64,000 bases of DNA from Nitrospira sp. (GCA_031315995.1 JALDRG010000011.1:88943-152942), one strand, 5' to 3'; positions 43,757 through 52,831 are shown, numbered from the stretch's first letter. Program-made: numbers and translations. The notes: a model not told the origin generated them from the letters alone.

Positions 43757-43981
43757 ATGAAACCCAAGATAAAAAAACAGTCCACGGCGCGGTCGAAGGC
43801 CAGGGATGCCGGGCGGCCCGTGACGAATACAATCGAGCTGCCGGAAAAAATATGGGAACGGATCTCGCTGAAGGCATTTGATCTGTGGCGGGAGCGGGGC
43901 TGCCGCGAAGGATACGCGCTGCAGGACTGGTTGGATGCCGAAAGGGTCGTTATGGGTGACATTCATGAAGCTCGCGAATGA
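43757..43981 (+). CDS. DUF2934-type small protein
   Basis: 74 residues, ATG with AAAGGAG upstream. RISLKAFDLWRERGCREGYA and LQDWLDAERVV are the DUF2934 signature. Its function is unknown; such proteins are often found near stress genes. It overlaps the next gene by 17 bases, in another frame. Confidence 0.8.
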   Translation: MKPKIKKQSTARSKARDAGRPVTNTIELPEKIWERISLKAFDLWRERGCREGYALQDWLDAERVVMGDIHEARE

Positions 43982-45335
43982 ACGGGTGGCCGGGCGATCG
44001 GTGCCGGTGGCCAAGGAACTGGGCCTCGTGTTGATGAGACTCGATCGTCTGTCGATGACGCCCGGTTTCGCTCAACAACGCCGGATTGCCTTCGGGCGCG
44101 CACTGCAGGTGTATGTTGAATTGGGGAACCAGGCCCCTTTAGCCCCGTTGTCGGAAGAAGTCGGTCTGGCCGATTTGTTGCTGTATGCGGACTTCTACCC
44201 GGAAGACGGCCAGCTGACCCTGATCGAACAGCTCCGGGACGTCGTGACCGAACACATTCCCGAGGAAGAGCGGGTCTGGCTTGATCCGCTCAAACATTCT
44301 TATATGGATCTCGTCCAAGTACTGCCGAACGAGATCGGAAAGGAACGCCTGAGTGTGCGGTCGATCGGGAACGGTCGGGTGTATGAGATCCCCGCAGACA
44401 GCCTGGGGCCGGAGGTCGAAAGCGGACAGGTGCTGTTCACGCGGCTCGTTCGAGAGCCCGGTGATCCCGAAAGCCCATTGGCGATCTTGGCGGGACCATT
44501 GTTGCAGTTGTCGGCGGAGGATGCCCGGGCGCTCTACGAGACGACCTCTGAAGAACGTCGAGAGATGGAAGTCGTTGGCGGATCATTTGAGCTGGGCAAC
44601 TGGCCTGAGTTCGCGAAGCGGTTCGGTCATCTGTTGTTGAGGAATTTTGCTCGGATGCGCCTGGCCGCACTGGTCGAGGCCGTGCGCGAGATTCGGTATC
44701 GGACCCCCGAGGGGGCGCCCTATTTCTACGTCATGGCCCTGTATGAGCATCGCGAGTTTACGTTTATCGCCGGAAGCATGGGTGAGTTGGAGGGATGGAC
44801 TGAGGAGACTTCGAATCGGCTGGTGGGAGTTCCGGTGTCAAAGAAACTGCGGCGGTTCGTCCAGGGCATCAACGACGTATCGCCGGGAGCGGGCGTGACG
44901 GCCAGAGTGACCGTGACGGCGACCGAATTTTTCCTCGAGTGTGATTCGCGGGAACGGCTCGACGCCATCAAGCATCAATTGGCGGCCACGTTCGGGTTTT
45001 CATTGCATTTCCGTGGTGAAGCGGTTCAGCCGCCGGTTCGTGAGGTGACGCAAGCGGAATTATCCGCGGCCGAGCCACTCACGGTAGTCGTCGCGGCGGA
45101 AGAAGATCGGACGCTGGTGAATGCCTTTCTTGAAACCGTGTTTCTCGATTGGGCCGACCGGGAGTCGCCCGCGCTCGGCGGGGAGACTCCTCGTCATTTC
45201 ATGGCCACCCCGACGGGGCGCAGTCAGGTGACCGAGCTCATCGATGACATGGAACGGAACGATCTCGGCGTCCTTCGTACTGGTGCCGCGGCCTTTGACT
45301 ACAACAAGCTCCGTGCGCATGTGGGGCTCTGCTGA
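43965..45335 (+). CDS. Large protein of unknown function
   Basis: 456 residues if the ATG at 43965 (inside the DUF2934 gene) is used. No signal peptide or membrane segment. Much of the protein is a mixed alpha/beta region (KELGLVLMRLDRLSM, LADLLLYADFYPEDG, SVRSIGNGRVYEIP). The C-terminus, with WADRESPALGGETPRHFMAT and GRSQVTELIDDMERNDLG, resembles the P-ALGG-TPR/GR-xV-LL pattern seen in SEC-C and Xre/MbcA-type proteins, but only as a tail. I do not assign a function. Overlap with DUF2934 suggests translational coupling. Confidence 0.65.
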   Translation: MKLANERVAGRSVPVAKELGLVLMRLDRLSMTPGFAQQRRIAFGRALQVYVELGNQAPLAPLSEEVGLADLLLYADFYPEDGQLTLIEQLRDVVTEHIPEEERVWLDPLKHSYMDLVQVLPNEIGKERLSVRSIGNGRVYEIPADSLGPEVESGQVLFTRLVREPGDPESPLAILAGPLLQLSAEDARALYETTSEERREMEVVGGSFELGNWPEFAKRFGHLLLRNFARMRLAALVEAVREIRYRTPEGAPYFYVMALYEHREFTFIAGSMGELEGWTEETSNRLVGVPVSKKLRRFVQGINDVSPGAGVTARVTVTATEFFLECDSRERLDAIKHQLAATFGFSLHFRGEAVQPPVREVTQAELSAAEPLTVVVAAEEDRTLVNAFLETVFLDWADRESPALGGETPRHFMATPTGRSQVTELIDDMERNDLGVLRTGAAAFDYNKLRAHVGLC

Positions 45336-45914
45336 CCCTGATACCTGGAGCGCCACTAGCCTCGCGAGACATGCTCACTGCTTAATGTTCGATGATGAAT
45401 GTTCGATCGAGCCGTCATCGCAGCCATCCGGAAGGCAGAGGAAGCGGAGTTGTTGGAACTGGATGGTGAACCATTTCCGATCGAGGTGATGGAGGGGGCA
45501 GGTTCCTAGGCCTGTGGAGCGGAGACGGCCCGTCTGGAATCGCTCGAAGGGAATCGGAGCGTCGTGCGGGCAAGACCGCCCTATCCGGCCCAGTCGGGAT
45601 TGTACGGACGGCCAACCATCGTGAGCAGCGTGCTCACCTTTGCAATCATCCCCAATATTATCTCCCGCGGCGGCGCCTGAGAGCCAGCGATTGTGGTCCA
45701 TCCTCAGCACCATCGACAACCTATTACTGCTCACCTTCGGTACCATCATCTGCGGGATGGTGTTGATCGGGCTGGTGTATCGTTTGTGTATTTCCGGACA
45801 GAGCCTGCCTCATAACACACGTCACGCACTTCGCTTAAATTCTCGATTCTGTGCGCAAGAGAGCTTGGGCGGTGGTATGCTGCACCTCGTGATCTCCCGG
45901 TCTCCTTCAATCTC
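45336..45914. other. 579-base stretch with two weak short frames
   Basis: No gene is certain. A 36-residue frame (45399-45509) is listed separately. A plus-strand frame ending at 45918 encodes a membrane-like segment (TIDNLLLLTFGTIICG, then VLIGLVYRLC) and its TGA overlaps the AmpG-like start (ATGA). It has only a TTG start and an implausible tail, so I doubt it. Confidence 0.35.
45399..45509 (+). CDS. Possible 36-residue acidic peptide
   Basis: ATG 45399 to TAG 45509 encodes MFDRAVIAAIRKAEEAELLE, then LDGEPFPIEVMEGAGS. The helix-plus-acidic-tail composition looks protein-like, but there is no Shine-Dalgarno and no known family. Possible relic of a longer gene. Confidence 0.25.
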   Translation: MFDRAVIAAIRKAEEAELLELDGEPFPIEVMEGAGS

Positions 45915-47180
45915 ATGAACAGAGCGACTTTGCGCGCCGTCCTCACCCCACGCCTCGGCATCATGCTGCCCTTGGGCTTTGCTTCAGGATTGCCGCTGGC
46001 TCTCACGGGTGGAACCCTCCAGGCCTGGCTCACGGAAGCCGGTTTGGATCTGACCACCATCGGCCTGTTCGCTTACGTGGGACTTCCCTATACGCTGAAA
46101 TTTCTCTGGGCGCCGGTCATGGACCGGATCGTGCCGCCCTGGCTCGGACACCGCCGGGGGTGGATGATCGTGACCCAGACCGGCCTTGCTCTGGCCCTGA
46201 CGCTGATGGCCTTCATCGGTCCCAGCGCCGGCGCCCAGATTTTTGCAGCGTTGGCCTTGGGTGTCGCCTTCCTCTCTGCTTCGCAAGATATCGTCTTTGA
46301 TGCCTATCGTACCGATTTGCTGAAACCGGCTGAACGGGGACTGGGCGCTGCCACCTGGGTGATGGGGTATCGCATCGCGATGATCGCGTCCGGTTCGCTG
46401 GCCTTGATCGTCGCGGCGCGCCTGGGATGGGCCTCGGCGTATCTCTGCATGGCCGGGTTGATGGCGCTGGGGGTGATCACTATCTTGATGATCCCGGAAC
46501 CAGAAGCGGCGAAGGCCGCACCGCAGTCGATGGCGGAGGCGGTCTGGGGACCGTTGTCGGAATTCCTGTCGCGTCCGATGGCGGTGGCGCTGCTGGGCCT
46601 GATCATCCTCTACAAACTAGGCGATGCGTTTGCGGGTGCGCTGACGACCTCGTTCCTGCTGCGCGGGATGGAGTTTTCGTCGGAAGATATCGGAGTGGTT
46701 CGGGCATTCGGCATCGGGGCGACTATTTTGGGCGCGTTCATCGGGGGCGGCTTGATGCCGCAGTTAGGCCTCTTCCGTTCTCTGATGCTGTTCGGGGTGT
46801 TACAGGCGCTGTCGAACCTGTCCTTCTTGTGGTTGGCCTGGGCGGGGAAGAGTTATGCCGTCATGGCGTTCGCGGTCGGATTCGAAAACCTCACCGGCGG
46901 CATGGGCACAGCGGCATTCGTGGCGCTGGTCATGTCGCTCTGCAACCACCGTTATACGGCGACTCAGTTTGCCTTGCTCTCCTCCGTTGAAGCCCTCGGG
47001 CGTGTCTTTCTCGGCTGGCCGGCCGCCAAGCTCGTGGGAGTAGCCGGTTGGGGGCCGTTTTTCTTCGTGACGTTTCTGACCGCGCTGCCGGGTCTGTGGC
47101 TTCTGTGGTTCCTACGCAAGCCGGTGACGCAGCATGCGGAGATGGGCGAAGCTAAACGCGAGCCTATCTCCGCATGCTGA
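45915..47180 (+). CDS. ampG: AmpG-type MFS muropeptide permease
   Basis: 421 residues with 12 predicted helices. LMLPLGFASGLPLALTGGTL-like motif (IMLPLGFASGLPLALTG), FLWAPVMDRIVPP, GHRRGWMIVTQ and ASQDIVFDAYRTDLL are AmpG signatures. AmpG imports anhydro-muropeptides in cell-wall recycling; related MFS proteins could carry other solutes. No ampD or ampC is nearby. The ATG at 45915 lacks a strong ribosome site. Confidence 0.85.
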   Translation: MNRATLRAVLTPRLGIMLPLGFASGLPLALTGGTLQAWLTEAGLDLTTIGLFAYVGLPYTLKFLWAPVMDRIVPPWLGHRRGWMIVTQTGLALALTLMAFIGPSAGAQIFAALALGVAFLSASQDIVFDAYRTDLLKPAERGLGAATWVMGYRIAMIASGSLALIVAARLGWASAYLCMAGLMALGVITILMIPEPEAAKAAPQSMAEAVWGPLSEFLSRPMAVALLGLIILYKLGDAFAGALTTSFLLRGMEFSSEDIGVVRAFGIGATILGAFIGGGLMPQLGLFRSLMLFGVLQALSNLSFLWLAWAGKSYAVMAFAVGFENLTGGMGTAAFVALVMSLCNHRYTATQFALLSSVEALGRVFLGWPAAKLVGVAGWGPFFFVTFLTALPGLWLLWFLRKPVTQHAEMGEAKREPISAC

Positions 47181-47772
47181 AGATTTCGGAAGACGGTGGA
47201 ACAGGGCCATCCAAATGACAGTTCGCTCTGCACGCGGCTGCCGTCAGCTGTTGGGTGAAGTCTCTCCGATGCATCATAGGTCTGACTGCAAGACCTCATC
47301 TTAACCAGACATCACCATATGCCCTAGAGAGGACGCTGCTACCCGATGGTGCGCACACCAATCGGTTCCAGTGCACCTTGCACAGGCTCATAGACCGAGT
47401 CTGCGCGCGGGGAGTGGGATTGCTGACTCCGCCTTGGAAGTCGAAGGGTTCAATACGACACCTCATATCAAGCAGGGAGCCGGCCTTCAAGGCTCCCATT
47501 TACGCGTGACCACCCTTGCCTTCAACGTGATCGCTCGGACGAAGGTGGGCTGCCGGAATCGAGATGAGGTGCGCCACCGAGAGGGAGTCCGCCATCGCAA
47601 GGACGGGACGGTCCATGATGCCGACGACGATCGTGACTATTGGTCTCCCTTGGATGAAAATCTGCGCTGCCCGCTTCAACTTTACGCAGGAGCTGGACCT
47701 GGCCTCTTTTTCGCCGAGACCTCAAAGAAGTTCGGACGCAGCACCGACAATGCGCGCGTGGGTCGGAGGCCG
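47181..47772. other. 592-base stretch without a convincing gene
   Basis: Frames on both strands are open for 80-150 codons (for example plus 47371-47826), but none resembles a known protein and codon choice is irregular. It lies downstream of the PfpI pseudogene, so part of it may be further decayed DNA. No repeat is evident. Confidence 0.4.
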
Positions 47773-48275
47773 TCACGTCCCGCTTCGGGAGAGTTCCTCG
47801 ACCATCTTGCTGATGAAGGTGAGTGAGTCATCCGGTTTGCGGTTGGAAATCAAGTTTCGATCGACCACGACCCCCTGAACGACCCATTCCGCGCCCGCAT
47901 TCTTCAGGTCGGTTTGCAAGGAGTGGTAGGAGGTGAGGCGACCTTGACGAGATCGGCATCGATGAGCGTCCAGGGTCCATGGTAAATCAGGGCGACCGGT
48001 TTGCCGGCATCGAAGAACGCCTTTTTTACAAAGGCCGTTGCTTGCTCGTTTCGTCGGAGCGTATCCGGGTCATCACCCCGCCTGGCAGCAGGAGCGCCTG
48101 GTATGTGCGAGGATCGGCGACCGGGAGCGCGACATCCACCGCCACCTCCTCTCCCCAATCCGTATGGTTCCACCCCTTCATCTTCTTCTGAGCGGGGGAG
48201 ATGACGTGAGCGACAGCGCCCTTTTCCTCAAGCGCCTTCTGAGGCTGGTCAGTTTTCCACCTGTTCAAAGCCATC
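47773..48275 (-). pseudogene. Decayed PfpI/DJ-1 family peptidase gene
   Basis: Three minus-strand frames together spell the family: PQKALEEKGAVAHVISP to YQALLLPGGVM, then PDTLRRNEQATAFV to HGPWTLIDADLVK, then TSYHSLQTDLKNAG to LISNRKPDD and MVEELSRSGT. Each break is explained by loss of one base (ATGAC for ATGAAC; AAGGTC for AAGGGTC). The nucleophile site, normally AICHGPW, reads ALIYHGPW, so the catalytic cysteine is now tyrosine. The N-terminus (about 25 residues) is missing. Intact members act as glyoxalase or stress peptidase; this copy cannot. Confidence 0.88.
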
Positions 48276-48409
48276 CGCGATCTGTTTATCCTTAAGTCCT
48301 CTGTGCCACTCTGTGATCCTCCCGCGTGAGTCTCGATGATGGCCATCGGTTGTTTCAATGAATGAAGAGTTCCCGGCGGCGTCGTCTGGTGCCGAGAAGT
48401 GTGGACCGC

Positions 48410-49549
48410 TTACGCGGCGGGCTTCAGGAGGACCTTGGTCCAGCCACGTTCGCGCGCATCGAAGCGTTGATAGGCTTCCGGGGCTTCCCGCAAAGAGAGC
48501 TGGTGTGATACGAGGAACGACGGCTTGGCTTTGCCTTCGTGAATAAGATTGCAGAGGTATCGGTTATATTTTTTAACGTTCGCCTGACCGGATCCCATTT
48601 GCAGGCCTTTCGAGAAAAACAGGCCCAGGTCGAACGCAATCTGTCCTTTCTTCTGCAGCTCACCCGAGGCCTTTGGATCCTCAGGGACGAACACGCCGAT
48701 CACTCCGATGCCGGCGGTGGGCCTGACCGACTTCACGAGGTTGTTCATGGTCAGGTTGGGCTGCTCCTGTCCCTCACTGTCGTGCGCTTGATATCCGACG
48801 CATTCGCATCCCCGGTCCGCACCGGTTCCATCGGTAAGTTCCATGATCTGCTCGACAGGAGAGGTCTTCGAATCGTCGATCGGAATAGCCCCCATGGCTT
48901 CGACCAGCTTGAGCCGATCCGGAAGCCGGTCCACGACCATGACCTTGCTCGCGCCCTTGATATAGGCTGAATAGGCAGCCATGAGCCCGACTGGTCCCGC
49001 TCCATACACGACCACTGTCTCGCCTGGGCGCACGCCGGCCAGTTCGGTCGATTCATAGCCGGTGGGAAAGATGTCGGAGAGCATGACGTAATCGGCTTCT
49101 TTATCCTGCGCACCCTCCGGCAGGATCAGGCAATTGAAGTCGCCGTATGGAACGCGCAGATACTCGGCCTGCCCTCCTTGGAACGGTCCCATGCTCGCAT
49201 AACCGTAGGCAGCGCCGGCGACGCCTGGATTTAAGGTCAGGCAAAACCCGGTAAAGCCGCGCTCGCAGTTTTGGCAGAAGCCGCAACTGATATTGAAGGG
49301 CAGGCAGACCATGTCGCCTACCTTCACCCGAACCACTGCCTTGCCGACTTCGATGACGTGGCCGAGATTCTCATGTCCGAGCACCTTGCCCTGCTCGACA
49401 TTGGTGCGGCCTTCATACATATGGAGGTCGGAGCCGCAAATATTGGTCGTCGTGATCTTCACCAGCACATCGGTCGGCTGCTCGATCTTCGCGTCCGGCA
49501 CATTGTCGATCCTCACGTCGCGGGGACCATGGTAGACGAGCGCTTTCAT
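48410..49549 (-). CDS. Zinc-dependent, glutathione-independent formaldehyde dehydrogenase-like
   Basis: 379 residues from the ATG at 49549 (AAAAGGAGTACCT upstream). Catalytic zinc ligands are in NICGSDLHMYEG and LGHENLGHV. The structural zinc site is SCGFCQNCERGFTGFC. The NAD site is VVVYGAGPVGLMAAY. GCECVGYQAHDSE and the long insertion are typical of the FdhA-like branch of medium-chain dehydrogenases. It oxidises formaldehyde or a related aldehyde with NAD. It lies in a row of stress genes on the same strand. Confidence 0.88.
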   Translation of the reverse strand: MKALVYHGPRDVRIDNVPDAKIEQPTDVLVKITTTNICGSDLHMYEGRTNVEQGKVLGHENLGHVIEVGKAVVRVKVGDMVCLPFNISCGFCQNCERGFTGFCLTLNPGVAGAAYGYASMGPFQGGQAEYLRVPYGDFNCLILPEGAQDKEADYVMLSDIFPTGYESTELAGVRPGETVVVYGAGPVGLMAAYSAYIKGASKVMVVDRLPDRLKLVEAMGAIPIDDSKTSPVEQIMELTDGTGADRGCECVGYQAHDSEGQEQPNLTMNNLVKSVRPTAGIGVIGVFVPEDPKASGELQKKGQIAFDLGLFFSKGLQMGSGQANVKKYNRYLCNLIHEGKAKPSFLVSHQLSLREAPEAYQRFDARERGWTKVLLKPAA

Positions 49550-49633
49550 AGGTACTCCTTTTCTGCTCATGTGCCCGTTCGACCGACCCAGGCCGCATCT
49601 GTCTGGCGGGAACAACCCCGAAGAAGGCGTCGG

Positions 49634-50075
49634 TCACGTCGTAGAGCCCTTCTTGGCATAGTGGGAGACGGCCGGCAGGGGGTTGACGGTGGTAGCCTGC
49701 GGACCCTTCTGCCCCGGTTCGACGTTCAGTTTCACTTCCATACCGTCTTCCAGATCGTCGAAGGCCAACTCATGGACGGCATTTTGGTGAAAGTAGACCT
49801 CTAGACCGTCGTCCATCGCGATGAATCCATACCCCTCGTCATGAAAGATCTTGGTGACGATCCCCCGTTCCGGCGGCGCCGTGATCCGTATGTCGTGCGA
49901 GGCCCGTTTCTCCCGAACCTTGTCCAGTTCGATTTTCATGGCGGCGAAGGCTTCACGAGTCGCTTCCTCGAAACTATCCTCCTGTTTTCTAGCCGTGAGA
50001 GTATGCCCGGGAATGTGAACGACGATGAGCGCGTCATAGGAATCATCCGCCTTTTGGTGCGCCTTGTGGTTCCGT
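49634..50075 (-). pseudogene. HPF/cold-shock protein lacking its N-terminus
   Basis: The frame reads HKAHQKADDSYDALIVVHIP, then SFEEATREAFAAMKIEL and a cold-shock domain: PPERGIVTKIFHDEGYGFIA, EVYFHQNAVHEL and GMEVKLNVEPGQKGPQ. This is the C-terminal part of a hibernation-promoting factor/cold-shock fusion. About 30 N-terminal residues, including its start codon, are missing, and the frame merges into the end of the truncated baeRF gene. A 101-residue piece (cold-shock domain) could still be made from the ATG at 49939, which would not bind the ribosome as HPF does. Confidence 0.75.
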
Positions 50076-50579
50076 GCCTTCAGAGAGTGCCGGCTCCATC
50101 CCCTGAGGAACCTCAGGCACGTCTACGGGCTGGACCTGGTCTCTGGTGCATCCCAGGAGCCGCACTTTCTTTTGCCTCATGGCGAGAACGTAAAATCGAG
50201 CGTCGTTAACCAACAGCGGCAGCAGCGGTCTGAGATAGAACCGATCCGAGACCAAGACGAACTCGCTCAGCGAGAGGGGGACTCGATAGACACGAAACAC
50301 ATCTCGCGACCGGAACAGAGCCAGTCCATCGGATTGATGGCGCCAAAAGGCCTTGTCATCCAGCAGGTCCGTGATGGGAGCCAGGAGTTCCCGCGCGTCG
50401 GCGGGACGGCTCCCGTCCTGGATCAGTTGCTCTCCACCCCGCTTCAACAGATTCTTCAGTCGGATGGGGTCGTGTTGGATTTCACGACCGGCTCGATGGG
50501 TCGGCAAGAAGATTGAGAGCGCAGGCTCGTGAGTTTCGGCGATGACTGATTTGAGTTCCTGTTGAGACAGTCCGAACAT
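50043..50579 (-). CDS. Truncated baeRF (bacterial eRF1-like) protein
   Basis: 178 residues; intact relatives have about 360. The N-terminal half is clear: LKSVIAETHEPALSIFLPTH, GREIQHDPIRLKNLLKRG, LFRSRDVFRVYRVPLSLSEF and RFYVLAMRQKKVRLLG. The end, EGTEPQGAPKGG, is followed at once by the HPF remnant in another frame, so the C-terminal half is absent. baeRF proteins resemble release factor domains and are linked to ribosome rescue or stress, by inference. ATG has AGGGAG upstream and lies 17 bases after the SDR stop. Confidence 0.78.
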   Translation of the reverse strand: MFGLSQQELKSVIAETHEPALSIFLPTHRAGREIQHDPIRLKNLLKRGGEQLIQDGSRPADARELLAPITDLLDDKAFWRHQSDGLALFRSRDVFRVYRVPLSLSEFVLVSDRFYLRPLLPLLVNDARFYVLAMRQKKVRLLGCTRDQVQPVDVPEVPQGMEPALSEGTEPQGAPKGG

Positions 50580-50596
50580 GGGTCGCTCCCTATTGG

Positions 50597-51451
50597 TTAC
50601 CCGTTAACCACCGTTCCCCCGTTCGGGTGGAGGACCTGTCCCGTCATGTAGGAGGCATCATCCGATGCCAGGAACACATAACTGGGAGCGACTTCTTCCG
50701 GTTGTCCTGCCCGCTTTAACGGCACCTCGGAGCCGAAGGTCTCGACCCGGTCTTTCGGAAAGGTGGAAGGAATGAGCGGCGTCCAGATCGGTCCCGGAGC
50801 CACGGCGTTCACGCGAATATGCTGTTCGGCCAGCGCTTGCGACAGGGAGCGCGTGAAGGAAATGATGGCACCCTTCGTGGCGGAATAGTCCAGCAGGTGA
50901 CCACTCCCTTTATACGCGGTCACGGACGAGGTGTTGATGATAGCGCTCCCTTCGGGCAGGTGAGGCAGGGCGGCCTTCGTCATGTAAAAGAAGGAAAAAA
51001 TATTGGTGCGGAACGTCCGTTCCAGCTGTTCGGCGGTAATGCACGCAATGCTGTCCTGCGGATGTTGCTCCGCGGCATTGTTGACCAGAATGTGCAACCG
51101 GCCGAACTCCTGGATGGCGCGGGCCACACAGTCCTCGCAAAATTGAACGGTCCCGACATCCCCGGCCATGATGAGGCACCGCCGTCCTTCCTTTTCGACG
51201 AGGGCACGCGTTTCCTTTGCATCTTGATGTTCATCCAGATAGGCAATCGCGATATCGGCGCCCTCCCTAGCGAATGCAATGGCAACGGCTCTTCCGATCC
51301 CGCTGTCACCTCCCGTGATGAGCGCTACCCGTCCACGCAGTTTGCCGGAGCCGTGGTGCCTGCGGTCATCTGATTGTGGCCGTGGAGTCATCTCCGCTTC
51401 TAGGCCCGGCTGCCGCTCCTGTGTCTGGGGGGGACGTTGTTTGTTACTCAT
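50597..51451 (-). CDS. YghA-type SDR oxidoreductase
   Basis: 284 residues. The first 40 are polar (MSNKQRPPQTQERQPGLEAE), which is normal for YghA/stress-protein-39 members. NAD(P) binding: LITGGDSGIGRAVAIAF. NNAAEQHPQDSI follows, and the catalytic site is INTSSVTAYKGS with LDYSATKGAI. The last part is PLKRAGQPEEVAPSYVFLAS and TGQVLHPNGG. It reduces an unknown carbonyl compound; relatives are induced by general stress. ATG has AAGGAAAGAT upstream. Confidence 0.9.
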   Translation of the reverse strand: MSNKQRPPQTQERQPGLEAEMTPRPQSDDRRHHGSGKLRGRVALITGGDSGIGRAVAIAFAREGADIAIAYLDEHQDAKETRALVEKEGRRCLIMAGDVGTVQFCEDCVARAIQEFGRLHILVNNAAEQHPQDSIACITAEQLERTFRTNIFSFFYMTKAALPHLPEGSAIINTSSVTAYKGSGHLLDYSATKGAIISFTRSLSQALAEQHIRVNAVAPGPIWTPLIPSTFPKDRVETFGSEVPLKRAGQPEEVAPSYVFLASDDASYMTGQVLHPNGGTVVNG

Positions 51452-52113
51452 ATCTTTCCTTGCTGATCCTTTTGCAGGCTCGGTTCACTTTGATTCTTCC
51501 GTCCGTTCCTGGCCCGAGTCCACAAGATGAATTGAGAGCCTGTGGGATGGAGATGGATGAGGATTGTTTGCTCCTGGAGGTGTGAGCAAAGATCCCCATC
51601 CATAACCTCAGCCCACAACTATTTCCCAGATTGGCCCATGGATCCACTGCCACCGGACCCCATCCCGGAACCGGATCCAGAGCCGCCGGAACCAGATCCA
51701 GACCCCATCCCCGATCCTCCTGCTCCCATTGATCCAGCACCAGCACCCTTCGAACCTCCGCAGGTGGCAGTCGTGCAAGACACAGACCATCAGCCGCTGG
51801 CACTCCATCGCAGATCATCTCCTGATGGGTGCCTGCAAGCTGTTGTTTCATCACGATGCCGACGTGATGAAACAGGCGTCTGCGACCGTTGAGAAGACTG
51901 TACTGTCGGCCGTTGGGTTCAATCGAAAGACAGGTTGTCTTGCCGCAGGACAATCCGTCCCGGGTGAGCCGGCATGTGGTTCATCCTGAGAGGGAAGCGA
52001 TGGTGTGAAGCTGGCCCGCGCAGGTTCCGCGCGCGGCCGCTGTCCGCGACGGATGAATGCCGAGAGGTGAAGCCTTTGCCCGCATGACAAGGACGATCTC
52101 TTGAATCGTCGCG
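51452..52113. other. 662-base stretch with low-complexity segment
   Basis: No certain gene. Between about 51640 and 51760 lies a low-complexity tract of GGATCC-like units, which reads as Pro/Asp repeats on the plus strand and Gly/Ser repeats on the minus strand (see 51619-51783). The rest shows only chance frames. Confidence 0.4.
51619..51783 (-). CDS. Possible Gly/Ser-rich small protein or relic
   Basis: From the GTG at 51783 a 54-residue frame reads VSCTTATCGGSKGAGAGSMG, then a Gly/Ser/Met repeat ending in GSMGQSGK. The style resembles the tails of small exported proteins elsewhere in the window (32076). A stop lies just before its start, with no signal peptide, so it may be a truncated relic. 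The plus strand of the same tract reads PDPIPEPDPEPPEPDPDP. Only one, or neither, is translated. Confidence 0.3.
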   Translation of the reverse strand: MSCTTATCGGSKGAGAGSMGAGGSGMGSGSGSGGSGSGSGMGSGGSGSMGQSGK

Positions 52114-52782
52114 TCAGTTGCGAGATTTTTTGAGATTGAACGGGGAGTGACGTTCCAGCAGCGCACGGACCTCCTCGTCGGAGATTGAGGAGAAGTCTTC
52201 ATAGTGCTGTCCTACGGCGATGAACGGCGTCGGGCTATAGAGACACACGACTTCATCGGCTTCCAGAAATTCGGGCCGGCTGCCCTCGATGGAGGCCACG
52301 GGGATTGCCACGACGATGCGTGCAGGCCGACGCTGGCGAAGCGCCCTGACCGCGGCGCGCATGGTCGAACCGGTGGCGATTCCGTCATCGACCAGGATCG
52401 TGACCGCATCGAGGACGGGCAGGGCCAAGGCGTCGCCGCGATAGGTCCGCTCTCGATTGGCGAGGACCATTTCCTCCAAGGCTTGGGTCCGTATGAGCTC
52501 GGCCTGCGGAATGCCGAGTTGCTGAACGACCGCGTCGTTCACGATGCAGACGCCCCCGCTGGCGATCGCGCCCATGGCCAGTTCTTTCTGGCCGGCAACC
52601 CCAAGCTTCCGCACCACCAGCACGTCCAACGGTACCCCGATCGTTCGAGCCACTTCAGAGGCCACGGGGATGCCGCCTCGCGGCAGACCCAGCACGACCG
52701 TGTCGGTCCGGCCTGCATACTGTTTCACTGCTGCGCCCAATTCATTTCCCGCGTGGCGGCGATTTCGAAATCGTGGCGCCAT
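52114..52782 (-). CDS. Phosphoribosyltransferase-domain protein
   Basis: 222 residues from the ATG at 52782 (GGAAAGGCAGG upstream); an ATG further upstream lacks a ribosome site. The PRPP motif is VTILVDDGIATGSTMRAAV, and TVVLGLPRGGIPVASEVA forms the PPi loop. MGAIASGGVCIVNDAV and SPTPFIAVGQHYEDFSSISD are typical of the stress-linked, erythromycin-esterase-associated PRTase family. Substrate unknown. Confidence 0.85.
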   Translation of the reverse strand: MAPRFRNRRHAGNELGAAVKQYAGRTDTVVLGLPRGGIPVASEVARTIGVPLDVLVVRKLGVAGQKELAMGAIASGGVCIVNDAVVQQLGIPQAELIRTQALEEMVLANRERTYRGDALALPVLDAVTILVDDGIATGSTMRAAVRALRQRRPARIVVAIPVASIEGSRPEFLEADEVVCLYSPTPFIAVGQHYEDFSSISDEEVRALLERHSPFNLKKSRN

Positions 52783-52831
52783 TGCCTGCCTTTCCGGGAT
52801 GAGCATGGTGCCGATCCCGCTGCTTATTCTG

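Noticed and set aside
45640..45918. Membrane-like frame overlapping the AmpG start
   Set aside because: Only a TTG start and an implausible tail; it may be a chance frame, although the hydrophobic segment is noted.
47371..47826. Plus-strand 151-codon frame
   Set aside because: It runs antisense into the PfpI pseudogene, so it is a by-product of GC-rich sequence.
51444..51953. Minus-strand 169-codon frame
   Set aside because: Its central part is the low-complexity tract in another frame; no family match.
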